In this document: one piece after another, positions 37,819 through 47,489 of the stretch
How the letters are laid out: each line of letters opens with the position of its first letter
Numbering within the stretch: the first letter of the stretch is position 1
Notes under the pieces: model-generated
Seen by the model: the letters and a program-made list of their open reading frames with translations, nothing else
The model's database searches: none
Told to the model about the DNA's origin: nothing
Position numbers and translations under genes: made by a program
NCBI GenBank assembly: GCA_902528575.1
Contig: CABZSV010000002.1
Span: forward strand, 23,990-87,989
From: an uncultured Pelagibacteraceae bacterium
Lineage (GTDB): Bacteria; Pseudomonadota; Alphaproteobacteria; Pelagibacterales; Pelagibacteraceae
Length of the DNA stretch: 64,000 nucleotides
Direction of reading: 5' to 3'

Positions 37819-37850
37819 AAAAAAATAGGGCGGTTAACAATAACCGCCCT
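37819..37850 (-). terminator. intra-operon hairpin/attenuator between the binding-protein gene and the PotB-type permease gene
   Basis: AGGGCGGTTA-ACAA-TAACCGCCCT perfect 10-bp stem (37827-37850) followed on the minus strand by a U tract directly abutting ATG at 37818. Confidence 0.8.
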
Positions 37851-37886
37851 AAATATATTATATAAATTCAGTGTTTAAAACTGAAA

Positions 37887-39002
37887 TTATAGTCCTGCTT
37901 TCATTGCTTCCCACTTCTCACTGATCTCAGTATTGTTATCAGCCCAGAAGAATGGGTCTACTAAGAAGTAATTCTTAGTGTTTGAAGGAGCTGTTGGCAT
38001 TTGTGGCATCATTTCAGTTTTACCATCTTTATACCATGGCTCACCAGCAGTAATTACATCAAGAGATGATTTTCTCCATGGAGCGTATGCAATGTACTTC
38101 GCGCTACCAGCTAACATTTCTGTATTAGTCATCATAGCTAAAGCCTTTTTAGCATTTGCTTCATCTGGTCCACCCTTAACAAGTGCAAAATATTCGTAGT
38201 CAAGACCTTGACCATCCCATACCTGTACAAGTGGTGCACCTTCACCAACTATTGCATTAAAAAATCTTCCGTTCCAACCAGTTGCCATTACAACTTCACC
38301 ACTCATCAAAAGTTCTGGTGGTTGAGCACCTGCTGACCAGAATACACATCCACCATTTGGATCTGTACATAATGCTTTGATTTTATTCATCGCTCTGTCG
38401 ATTCCGCCATCTTCTAGAAGTTTTCTATAAACTCTAGTTCCACCGTCACCTAATTTAACTCCATCTGCAGCTAAAGCGATTTCTAAATTAGTTAAAGCAC
38501 TGTTATAGATAGCTCTTTTTCCTGGGAACTTTTTAGTATTAAAGAAATCTTTAATAGTTTTTGGTGTGCCTTTAACATTGTTTTTATTATAAGCATAGTT
38601 CCAAGAATATAAAATGTTACCTACAGCACATTCACTTGGCATTCCTGTAAAGAAGTCTTCACTTGCAGGAGTTCCATCTGGTGCAGCAGGGAAGTCTTTG
38701 TCAAAATCAAATTTAACAAATAAACCTTCATCACATCCGTTGATAGTATCGAATGCAAATAAGTCTATAATATCCCAAGTTATAGCACCCGCTTCTTTTT
38801 GTGCTTTGATTTCTGATAAACCACCAGAATAGTCAACCCAGTTGATTTCTATTCCAAGTGCTTTAGCAGTAGGATCACCATACCCAAGCTTTTGAGACTC
38901 TGTGTAAGCTCCACCCCATGATGCTACTGTAACAGCAAAGGCTGAAGAAGTTAGAGATACAACAAAAGAAAGAGCAAGTAATAATTTACTTATTTTTCTC
39001 AT
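37887..39002 (-). CDS. ABC transporter substrate-binding protein, PotD/polyamine-type
   Basis: Signal peptide; TVASWGGAYTESQKLGYGDPTAKALGIEINWVDYSGG...KAQKEAGAITWDIIDL. Confidence 0.88.
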   Translation of the reverse strand: MRKISKLLLALSFVVSLTSSAFAVTVASWGGAYTESQKLGYGDPTAKALGIEINWVDYSGGLSEIKAQKEAGAITWDIIDLFAFDTINGCDEGLFVKFDFDKDFPAAPDGTPASEDFFTGMPSECAVGNILYSWNYAYNKNNVKGTPKTIKDFFNTKKFPGKRAIYNSALTNLEIALAADGVKLGDGGTRVYRKLLEDGGIDRAMNKIKALCTDPNGGCVFWSAGAQPPELLMSGEVVMATGWNGRFFNAIVGEGAPLVQVWDGQGLDYEYFALVKGGPDEANAKKALAMMTNTEMLAGSAKYIAYAPWRKSSLDVITAGEPWYKDGKTEMMPQMPTAPSNTKNYFLVDPFFWADNNTEISEKWEAMKAGL

Positions 39003-39130
39003 TATTCCTCCGTTTAAACGTTGATATAAATTAATTTATATAAGTAAAAGTACAACAAATAGGGATGATTAAGTCAACAGCTGATTTTGTCATTAGTTAC
39101 TTGTATTAGATGTACGTGTTTTAAATAGGA

Positions 39131-40216
39131 TTATTTTGGGTCTAATGCTCTAGCATCAATACTATTCCAACCTATATTTATATCTTGACTAACTTTTAGT
39201 TCTAAATTGGATGTACTGTTAGGAACTTTAAGAATAAACTCCGAGCTTCCTAAAAGATTTAATCTAACCCTTGTATGATCTCCATGATAGATTACTTCTT
39301 CTATCTTTCCAGTAAACATATTATCCATCTTCTCACTTGGATTTATTAAAGCTCTTTCAGGTCTCAATGATACAGTTGTTTTTTCTCCTTTTGACTTAAC
39401 AGATATTGGGTTTGCTAGTATCTCCGAGTTTGCTAATTTAACTTTGCATTTGTCTTTATCGATGTCCACAACTTCACCATTAAAGGTATTATTTTCACCT
39501 ATGAACTCAGCAACAAAAGAGTTCACTGGTTTCTCATAAAGTTCAGCTGGATCTGAAAGTTGTTGAACTTTCCCATCATTAAATACTGCAATTCTATTTG
39601 ACATTGTTAATGCCTCACTTTGATCATGAGTTACATATACAACTGTTACTCCAATACTTTCATGAATATGTTTAATTTCATATTGCATACTTTCTCTCAA
39701 ATTTTTATCTAACGCTCCTAGAGGTTCATCCATCAAAACAACTGCTGGGTCAAATACTAAAGCTCTTGCTACAGCAACCCTTTGTTGCTGACCACCTGAA
39801 AGTTGAGCTGGCATTCTAGTTTCAAAACCATTTAAAGAAACCATTGATAATGCTTTATCAACTTTTTTATCTATTTCATCTTTTTCAACTTTTCTTACTC
39901 TTAATGGAAAAGCTAAATTTTCATAAACTGTCATATGTGGAAACAATGCATAGTTTTGGAAAACCATACCAATACCTCTCTTATGCGGAGGAATGTTAGA
40001 AATTATATTTCCATCTAATAATATTTCACCGTGAGTTGGAGTTTCAAATCCAGCTAACATCATTAGACATGTAGTTTTACCTGAACCAGATGGACCAAGC
40101 ATTGTAATAAACTCACCTTCTGCAATATCTAATTGAAGATCTTTGACGACAAGAACCTTACCGTCATAACTTTTATCTACTTTATCGAATTTAACAAACT
40201 CTGGATTTTTAGACAT
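39131..40216 (-). CDS. potA: ABC transporter ATP-binding protein, PotA-type
   Basis: LGPSGSGKTTCLMMLAGFETPTHGEILLDG, LSGGQQQRVAVARAL, C-terminal TOBE-like region. Confidence 0.92.
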   Translation of the reverse strand: MSKNPEFVKFDKVDKSYDGKVLVVKDLQLDIAEGEFITMLGPSGSGKTTCLMMLAGFETPTHGEILLDGNIISNIPPHKRGIGMVFQNYALFPHMTVYENLAFPLRVRKVEKDEIDKKVDKALSMVSLNGFETRMPAQLSGGQQQRVAVARALVFDPAVVLMDEPLGALDKNLRESMQYEIKHIHESIGVTVVYVTHDQSEALTMSNRIAVFNDGKVQQLSDPAELYEKPVNSFVAEFIGENNTFNGEVVDIDKDKCKVKLANSEILANPISVKSKGEKTTVSLRPERALINPSEKMDNMFTGKIEEVIYHGDHTRVRLNLLGSSEFILKVPNSTSNLELKVSQDINIGWNSIDARALDPK

Positions 40217-40261
40217 AAAGGTGAATATAAAACATTTGTGTAAATAGATTTCAATAGCTAA

Positions 40262-41431
40262 TTAACTCTTTATATGAAGCTCTTTTGGAAAATTACAGAA
40301 CAATTCTGATCCATTCTCTGTAACTCTTATAGCCTCAGATGCTTCAACACCCCAATCTCCAAACTGCATCACTGCTATCATATGAAAGCAAACATTAGGT
40401 TCTAAAACTGTCATATCTTCCTTATAAATATTAAGAGTGTGTTCGCCCCAATCTGGAGGATAACCAATTCCTATTGAATAACCTGTTCGAGATTTTTTTT
40501 CTATTCCATATTTATCTAGAATTTTCCAAAAAGCTTGGGCAACATCATCTGCTGTATTTCCAGGTTTGATTGCACTAATTCCAGCATTCAGTGCTTCGAT
40601 AGTTTTATTCATTGTATCAATCTTTAATTGATTAGGTTTTCCTAGCAGAACTGTTCTAGCCATTGGAGCATGATATCTCTTATAAACTCCAGATAATTCA
40701 ATAATTGTAGCCTCTCCTTCTACAAACTTGTCTTGTGTTGCTGTTAAATGGGAGGCTGAAGTACCTTTCCCCGTTGGAAGTAGTGTTGCAATACTAGAAT
40801 ATTCTCCTCCAAATTCTTCTGTACCATAAAATAAAGTCTTTTGAATTTCCCCTACTGCATCACACTGTCTTACTCCTGGTTTAATAACCTCCATTGCAGT
40901 TTTCATTCCTTTTTCAGAGATTTTTGCAGCAGATTTCATGAAACCTATTTCAGCATCTGATTTTACTAACCTTGCCCAATTAACTAAACGATCGCTATCT
41001 TTGATTTTTGCATTAGGTAATCCTTGTTTTATTTTTTCATAACAGAATGCAGTAAAATAATGTGCATCCATTTCAACACCTATATTTAGCTTATCCCACT
41101 TTCGCTCTTTAATTATTTCAACTAAATAATCATAGGGATGTTTTGGCCAAGTGTGAATATAGTTTTCGTCATACACTAAAATATTTTTATCCTTTAAATA
41201 AGTTTTTATATACGCTCCACCTGCATCTTGAGCTCTTACAAAACACAAAGGTTCATCTGCATTTACATGAACAATAGCACATTGCGCGTAATAAAAAGAC
41301 CAAGCATCATAGCCTGTCAGGTAATTCATATTATTAGTGTCATGTGAAATTAAAAGCTCGATGCCTTTTTCTTGCATCATTTTTTGAACTTTTTTTAATC
41401 TTTGCTTATATTCTTCTTTTGTGAACAACAT
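40262..41431 (-). CDS. doeA: M24 family peptidase-like, ectoine hydrolase (DoeA/EutD)-like
   Basis: NMNYLTGYDAWSFYYAQCAIVH, VNWARLVKSDAEIGFM, KYGIEKKSRTGYSIGIGYPPDWGEHTLNIY as recalled for DoeA. Confidence 0.75.
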   Translation of the reverse strand: MLFTKEEYKQRLKKVQKMMQEKGIELLISHDTNNMNYLTGYDAWSFYYAQCAIVHVNADEPLCFVRAQDAGGAYIKTYLKDKNILVYDENYIHTWPKHPYDYLVEIIKERKWDKLNIGVEMDAHYFTAFCYEKIKQGLPNAKIKDSDRLVNWARLVKSDAEIGFMKSAAKISEKGMKTAMEVIKPGVRQCDAVGEIQKTLFYGTEEFGGEYSSIATLLPTGKGTSASHLTATQDKFVEGEATIIELSGVYKRYHAPMARTVLLGKPNQLKIDTMNKTIEALNAGISAIKPGNTADDVAQAFWKILDKYGIEKKSRTGYSIGIGYPPDWGEHTLNIYKEDMTVLEPNVCFHMIAVMQFGDWGVEASEAIRVTENGSELFCNFPKELHIKS

Positions 41432-42177
41432 TAATTTTCATTAAATAATTTACCAAATCCTTCGACGGAATTATTTTTGTTTATTTTAACAAGCGTATCC
41501 CAAATTAAAGCCTGATTGCTAGATAAAACTGTAGTATTTAACTTTTTCTCTAATTTATCAATAATTGGCAATACTGGTAAAGCAGTACAAGAAACAAAGA
41601 GAGCCTCTGCTCCATTTAAATTTATTTCGGATAGAACATTAAATAAATAATTCTGATCAACTTTTCCGATATCGTAATCAGCTTCTATATCAAAGTAAGA
41701 ATTTGAAGTAACTTCAAACCCTTCGTTTTTAAAATATTCCAAAACTTCATCGTTAAGTTTTTTGCTATAAGGTGTAAATAGACTTATCTTACTTATATTT
41801 AACTTCTTTAAAGCTTTAATTGCAGCGGTACTTGGAGTTGTCACCTCTGCCATAGGTTTTGCAGCTTTTACTTTTTTCTCTATAGACTCATAACCTGCAG
41901 CTATTGTTCCAGAGGTACAGCCATAAACAACGCAATCGATATCCTGATCAGGTAATATATCTTTTGTTACCTCAGTTACTTTGTCTGACATTTTGATCAA
42001 ATTTTCTTTTGTTAGCGGGTTGTAGCATTCAATACGATTTACAAAAAAATCAACTTCTCTGTCTTTAATTACGTTTATAAAATCTCTTTCAATCATAAAA
42101 TCGCTTGCAAGCGCAATAAGTCCAATTCTTGGATTTGATTTGGTGATGTATTTAGGATCTATTTTTGTTGAATTCAT
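41431..42177 (-). CDS. Asp/Glu racemase / arylmalonate decarboxylase / maleate isomerase family (EutA-like)
   Basis: Paired catalytic Cys motifs YGCTSGT and VSCTALP; 1-nt overlap with the doeA-like gene. Confidence 0.82.
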   Translation of the reverse strand: MNSTKIDPKYITKSNPRIGLIALASDFMIERDFINVIKDREVDFFVNRIECYNPLTKENLIKMSDKVTEVTKDILPDQDIDCVVYGCTSGTIAAGYESIEKKVKAAKPMAEVTTPSTAAIKALKKLNISKISLFTPYSKKLNDEVLEYFKNEGFEVTSNSYFDIEADYDIGKVDQNYLFNVLSEINLNGAEALFVSCTALPVLPIIDKLEKKLNTTVLSSNQALIWDTLVKINKNNSVEGFGKLFNEN

Positions 42178-42236
42178 ATTTTAAAAGGTGAATATATCAG
42201 AAGTTCTTTAATAATCATTAATATAAAAAAATAGGT

Positions 42237-43109
42237 ATGAATATAAAAGATACTTTCGTAGCATCCTTGGTGCCTATTTTTTTAGGCTTTGGTTTTGTAA
42301 TAGCTAAACCAGCATTTGAATCTTTTCCTCCTATTCTTTTAATGGGTATCAGATTTACATTTGCTGCATCATTATTAATTTGGTGGTTTCCAATTCCAAG
42401 AGGATATTTAAAAAGAATTTTTGCTGCATCATTAGTCGCTAATACATTGCAATATAGCATTACATATACTGGTTTAGATTTAATTGATGCATCTTCAGCA
42501 GTTCTTTTGGTTCAGATGGAAGTTCCGTTTGGAGTCATTTTTGCTTACTTTATGCTTAAAGAAAAACCAACGATCAGAGCTTTGATTGGTATAGCTATCG
42601 CATTTGTTGGTGTTTATATTTTAACTGGATCTCCTAACTTGGATGGAAAATTTATTGGAATTGGACTTACGATTTTAGGATCTGCTGTATGGGCTCTTGG
42701 ACAAGTTATGGTTAAACCTTTAAGTAAAGAAATAAATCCTTTAGCGTTAGTTGCTTGGTTAGCATTATTCTCTGGACCAATATTAGTAATGTCATCTGCG
42801 ATAATTGATGGAAATACAATTAATTATCTAACAAATGCAAAATTTGATCATTGGATTATTGCTATTTATATTGGTTTCATCATGCAACCAATTACATACG
42901 GTTGTTTCTATTATGTTTTAAAAAATAACCCACTTTATAAAGTTCTACCGATTGTAACTATGGGGATACCTCCAACAGGTTTATTAGCTGCTATTTTTCT
43001 TTTAGGTGAAAAACCAACTTCAGAATTATTTATAGGTGGTACAATAATCATAGTTGGTGTGATTTTAATTATATTTACAAAAAACAAAAAGGAAGAGGAA
43101 ATAAAATGA
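42237..43109 (+). CDS. EamA/DMT family transporter
   Basis: Ten hydrophobic segments, duplicated EamA architecture (LMGIRFTFAASLLIWW..., GIAIAFVGVYIL). Confidence 0.9.
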   Translation: MNIKDTFVASLVPIFLGFGFVIAKPAFESFPPILLMGIRFTFAASLLIWWFPIPRGYLKRIFAASLVANTLQYSITYTGLDLIDASSAVLLVQMEVPFGVIFAYFMLKEKPTIRALIGIAIAFVGVYILTGSPNLDGKFIGIGLTILGSAVWALGQVMVKPLSKEINPLALVAWLALFSGPILVMSSAIIDGNTINYLTNAKFDHWIIAIYIGFIMQPITYGCFYYVLKNNPLYKVLPIVTMGIPPTGLLAAIFLLGEKPTSELFIGGTIIIVGVILIIFTKNKKEEEIK

Positions 43110-44047
43110 AAATTGGATTTATTGGTTTAGGTAATGTTGGAGGAAAACTTGCTGGAAGTTTATTAAGAAATAACTTTGATATTACAGTAAGAGATATAGA
43201 TGAAAATTTAACAAATCCTCTTAAAGACTTAGGTGCTAAGGTAGCAAAATCACCAAAAGAATTAGCAGAAAAAACTGATTTAATAATTACATCTCTTCCT
43301 TCCCCTGAAGTATCCGCTGAAGTGATGGAGGCTGATGACGGAATTATAAATGGACTGTCAGAGAATAAAATTTGGTTAGAAATGAGTACCACAGACGAAA
43401 ATGAGGTAAAAAGAATTGGAAAAAAAGTAATAGAAAAAAAAGCTATCCCTTTGGATGGACCTGTGAGTGGTGGATGTCATAGAGCAGCAACAGGTAATAT
43501 TGCTATATTCGTGGGTGGAGAAAGAAAAGCATTTGAAAAAATTTTACCAGCATTAACTGTTATGGGTAGAAAAATATTACACACTGGTGAGCTTGGTACA
43601 GCAAGTGTATTAAAAGTAATTACAAATTATCTAGCATCTGCACATTTAGTTGCATTAGGTGAGGCTTGGACTGTAGCAAAAAAATCTAATTTAGATTTAG
43701 CAAAAACTTATAAAGGGATTGCTATTTCCTCTGGTAATTCATTTGTGCATGAAACTGAAAGTCAGGTTATATTAAATGGATCTTATAATATAAATTTTAC
43801 AATGGATTTAGTCTTAAAAGACACAAGTCTATTTGATAATCTTGCAAAAAAACTAAATGCCCCTTTAGAAATTTCTCCACAAATCGTTGAAATTTTTAAA
43901 GATGGTCAAAAAAAATATGGCTCTAGAGCTTGGTCATCAATGATTGTGAAAAGGATGGAGGATTTAAATAATATTAATTTTAGAGCTAATGGTTTTCCTG
44001 ATGAGTTGGTTGATAATGAACCTGAGGAAAAAGGATATGAAATTTAA
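43106..44047 (+). CDS. NAD(P)-dependent beta-hydroxyacid dehydrogenase (3-hydroxyisobutyrate dehydrogenase family)
   Basis: IGFIGLGNVGGKLAGSLLRN; LDGPVSGGCHRAATGNIAIFVGG; KVITNYLASAHLVALGEAW. Confidence 0.92.
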   Translation: MKIGFIGLGNVGGKLAGSLLRNNFDITVRDIDENLTNPLKDLGAKVAKSPKELAEKTDLIITSLPSPEVSAEVMEADDGIINGLSENKIWLEMSTTDENEVKRIGKKVIEKKAIPLDGPVSGGCHRAATGNIAIFVGGERKAFEKILPALTVMGRKILHTGELGTASVLKVITNYLASAHLVALGEAWTVAKKSNLDLAKTYKGIAISSGNSFVHETESQVILNGSYNINFTMDLVLKDTSLFDNLAKKLNAPLEISPQIVEIFKDGQKKYGSRAWSSMIVKRMEDLNNINFRANGFPDELVDNEPEEKGYEI

Positions 44048-44067
44048 TTAATGTGTTAAGATAAAAA

Positions 44068-45498
44068 ATGTTAGATAAAAGAAAATTTTACATAAATGGT
44101 CAGTGGGTTGATCCAATTAAAAAAAATGATTTTGACGTAATTAATCCATGCAATGAAGACCCGTTTGCTGTTATTTCTTTAGGTTCAAAAGAAGATACAG
44201 ATTTAGCTGTTAAATCAGCAAAAAATGCCTTTGATACTTGGAAAGAAACTAGCAAGGAAGAAAGGATCAGTTTACTTGAAAAATTATCATCAGTTTATAA
44301 AAAAAGATTTAATGAAATGGCTGAGGCTATTTCTCTTGAAATGGGTGCACCAATGGATTGGGCAAAAGATGTTCAAACAGCTTCAGGGAAAGATCATTTA
44401 GATGATTTTATTTTAAGATTAAAAAATTTTAAATTTGATAAACACTTTGATAATAAATCAAATAATCATATCTATTATGAGCCAATTGGAGTTTGTGGAT
44501 TAATCACACCGTGGAATTGGCCAATTAATCAAATTGCTTTAAAAGTCGTTCCTGCATTCGCAACTGGATGTACAATGATTTTAAAACCATCAGAAATTGC
44601 TCCTATTTCTGGAATGCTATTTGCAGAAATGATTGATGAAGCAGGTTTTCCAAAAGGTGTATTTAATTTGGTAAATGGAGACGGTGCAGGAGTGGGAACC
44701 CACATTTCAAGCCATCCTGATATTGATATGGTTTCTTTCACAGGTTCAACAAGAGCAGGAAGATTAATTTCAAAAAATGCTGCTGAAACAATTAAAAGAG
44801 TTTGTCTTGAATTGGGTGGAAAAGGTGGAAATATTGTTTTTGCTGATAGTTATAAAGATGCAGTAAGAGACGGTATTAGAAATGTAATGAGCAATTCTGG
44901 TCAATCTTGTGATGCACCAACAAGGATGCTTGTTGAAAAATCAATTTACGAAAGAGCTGTTAAAGAAGCTGTAGATGAAGCAAACAAAATTAAAGTAGAT
45001 CAAGCTTCAAAAAAAGGAGATCATATAGGACCAGTAATTTCTAAAATTCAATATGATAAAATTATAAATCTTATTGAAAGTGGAATTTCTGAAGGCGCAA
45101 CTCTTGCAGCAGGTGGTCCTGAGTTACCAAACGGTTTGAACAAAGGGTACTTCATCAAACCAACTATATTTACAGATGTAACTAATGAAATGAGAATTGC
45201 TAAAGAAGAAATTTTTGGACCTGTATTATCTATAATTCCATTTGAGACCGAAGATGAGGCAGTCAATATTGTAAATGATACCTCTTATGGTCTTGGAAAC
45301 TATTTGCAAACTGAAGACAGAGAAAAAGCACACAGAGTTGCTAAAAAATTAAGATCTGGATGTGTTTACATAAATGGAAATGGAGCAGATACCGGAACTC
45401 CATTTGGTGGTTACAGACAATCAGGTAATGGGAGAGAAGGAGGTGTTTGGGGCCTTGAGGAATATCTTGAAGTAAAGAATGTTACTGGTTGGAGTTAA
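44068..45498 (+). CDS. NAD-dependent aldehyde dehydrogenase
   Basis: TPWNWPINQIALKVVPAFATGCTMILKPSE; ELGGKGGNIVF; GQSCDAPTR; paralogous to 29602-31035. Confidence 0.93.
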   Translation: MLDKRKFYINGQWVDPIKKNDFDVINPCNEDPFAVISLGSKEDTDLAVKSAKNAFDTWKETSKEERISLLEKLSSVYKKRFNEMAEAISLEMGAPMDWAKDVQTASGKDHLDDFILRLKNFKFDKHFDNKSNNHIYYEPIGVCGLITPWNWPINQIALKVVPAFATGCTMILKPSEIAPISGMLFAEMIDEAGFPKGVFNLVNGDGAGVGTHISSHPDIDMVSFTGSTRAGRLISKNAAETIKRVCLELGGKGGNIVFADSYKDAVRDGIRNVMSNSGQSCDAPTRMLVEKSIYERAVKEAVDEANKIKVDQASKKGDHIGPVISKIQYDKIINLIESGISEGATLAAGGPELPNGLNKGYFIKPTIFTDVTNEMRIAKEEIFGPVLSIIPFETEDEAVNIVNDTSYGLGNYLQTEDREKAHRVAKKLRSGCVYINGNGADTGTPFGGYRQSGNGREGGVWGLEEYLEVKNVTGWS

Positions 45499-46633
45499 CA
45501 GAATTTTTTAAATATCTTAGTCTCCCAATAATTTCATCTCGATCCATGTAATAACCTTGTAAATGTCTATGTCCTGAGTTTGGATCATATTCAGTTCTAC
45601 CGTGTAATAATCGTCTATTGTTAAAAGAAAAAATATCACCTGGTCCTAATCTAAATTTAATCTGAAATTGATCGTCATGAAGTAAATTTCCAAATCGGTG
45701 ATGAGCTTTATAAACTTTATCCATCAAATCAGGATGACAGTCCAAAGCATCCATAGTTGCTACGCTAAACCGAATATCATGGTAATCATTATCTTTTGTT
45801 AAAGATATAGCGGGTGCGTAATAACTTCTAACAGACTCTTGAGTATAATCCATGTCTCTAAATTTTAAATGAACATTTACTAGCGTATCAAATATTTCTT
45901 TCTCATTTTTTCTTAAATAATCTGCAACTGCAAAGCCATCTACAGCGGATGAGTCTCCTCCTGTTGCAGAATTAACTAAACAATGAAGAAATTGATAACC
46001 AGGTGGTGTTTCAAACCATGGTAAATCCATATGATTTCTTAGGGCATGTGCTGTGTAAGCAGAATTATTTGGTTTAGGAATATTTATTACTTCAAAAGGT
46101 GTTTTAAAAAAAGTTTCTCTAGTATGGCTAATTCTGTTTAAAATTTTAAAACCAGAATTATTTTCAGTTGGAGCATTTTTTACTATAGCAATTCCAGTGT
46201 GATGTAAGAGCTCTAACCATCTGACAAGTCCCTCATCTGAACTCATAATTTCATCATGTTCAATCTCAATTGACTTCAGATCATTTTGTAAAGAGTTGTC
46301 CCAAAGTTGATATGGAGATTTATATTCTAAATTATTTTTTATAGTATAGCAGTTTTCTCTTAACCAATTTTGGTCATAATAACTTATGTGGTCACCTTCA
46401 CTCCATTCAATTTCAAGCTTGCCTTCATTATTTAATGTAAATTTTTTTGGATTAATTTTGTTTGATACTTTTAAAATATTAAACATTCTATGACGTGAGT
46501 CTTTATCATGTGCAGTCGGACAATTGTCTCTTAGCCATAAATAATTAAATTTGCTTTTTTTTCCATCACTCCAGTCAACTTCTAAATTTGTAGAATTTTT
46601 AGTTATATTCTTAATTGTAAAATTTTGTTCCAT
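45482..46633 (-). CDS. gamma-butyrobetaine / trimethyllysine dioxygenase-like 2OG-Fe(II) oxygenase
   Basis: N-terminal DUF971-like (LEVDWSDGKKSKFNYLWLRDNCPTAHDKDSRHR), TauD fold (AHALRNHMDLPWFETPPGYQFLHCLVN, RLLHGRTEY). Confidence 0.82.
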   Translation of the reverse strand: MEQNFTIKNITKNSTNLEVDWSDGKKSKFNYLWLRDNCPTAHDKDSRHRMFNILKVSNKINPKKFTLNNEGKLEIEWSEGDHISYYDQNWLRENCYTIKNNLEYKSPYQLWDNSLQNDLKSIEIEHDEIMSSDEGLVRWLELLHHTGIAIVKNAPTENNSGFKILNRISHTRETFFKTPFEVINIPKPNNSAYTAHALRNHMDLPWFETPPGYQFLHCLVNSATGGDSSAVDGFAVADYLRKNEKEIFDTLVNVHLKFRDMDYTQESVRSYYAPAISLTKDNDYHDIRFSVATMDALDCHPDLMDKVYKAHHRFGNLLHDDQFQIKFRLGPGDIFSFNNRRLLHGRTEYDPNSGHRHLQGYYMDRDEIIGRLRYLKNSVNSNQ

Positions 46634-47364
46634 TAATTTTTATAATTTGAATGTTCTCTCTCTAGTTTTCTTAATAAAGCAGCCCACTCCGTTTTTCCAT
46701 CATAATTATAATCATCAGAGTCACTCATGTTTTCCCAAAAATATGCAGCTTTCTGTTTATCTATTTCATGTTTGTTTAACCCCATGGCAAGGTTTTTTAC
46801 CTGAACTGAACATGCTTGCTCTAGATAATAAGCTCTGAAGAATGCTTCTGCAGCAGTTTTTCCTACCGTGTAATATCCATGATTTCTTGTAATCAAAATG
46901 TCGTGTTTGCTAATTAGGTTTTCAAATTTTCTTGCAAATTCTTTGTCCTCAACAAATTCATAATCAATATATCCAACAAGATGATTTAAATAAACTGCGG
47001 CCTGTGAAAGATACATCAAACCTTCTTTGGTACCTCCAACTGCCATCACATCATTGGCATGTCCGTGAACATAAAAATTTACATCATTTCTTTTATTAAA
47101 AATCCATTGAGCAAGATTAATACATCCATCATTTAACCAAGGTCCATCTGAATCTAATTTTTTTCCGTTTTGATCAATTTTAACTAAAGATGAAGCGGTA
47201 ATTTCTTCATAAAACATTCCATATGGATGAACGAAAGAACAATTTTTATCTTCAGCAGATCTTGCCCCTGCACATTGGTTTGCAAGGTCTGTCATGCCGT
47301 ACATATGTAAAATTCTATAGAGAGCAGACAACTCTAGTCGCACATCTTTATCTGTTTGCGCCAT
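46633..47364 (-). CDS. class II aldolase/adducin family protein
   Basis: FYVHGHANDVMAVG, ITRNHGYYTVGKTAAEAFFRAYYLEQAC. Confidence 0.88.
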   Translation of the reverse strand: MAQTDKDVRLELSALYRILHMYGMTDLANQCAGARSAEDKNCSFVHPYGMFYEEITASSLVKIDQNGKKLDSDGPWLNDGCINLAQWIFNKRNDVNFYVHGHANDVMAVGGTKEGLMYLSQAAVYLNHLVGYIDYEFVEDKEFARKFENLISKHDILITRNHGYYTVGKTAAEAFFRAYYLEQACSVQVKNLAMGLNKHEIDKQKAAYFWENMSDSDDYNYDGKTEWAALLRKLEREHSNYKN

Positions 47365-47489
47365 ATATAAAATTCTTATTTAAAAAATAAGCAAAAGCAA
47401 ATAAATACAACTGTTATTTCTTAAAACAATTATAAGTTGTATAATATTTGTTTTACATATGATGATTGTAACTGTTAGAACATTACATC

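Noticed and set aside
43075-43392. 105-aa minus-strand ORF antisense to the beta-hydroxyacid dehydrogenase gene
   Set aside because: Fully inside a strong CDS on the other strand; no motif
47375-47391. CTTATTT-AAA-AAATAAG inverted repeat near the class II aldolase start
   Set aside because: Pure low-complexity AT stem, weak predicted stability, no T-tract logic
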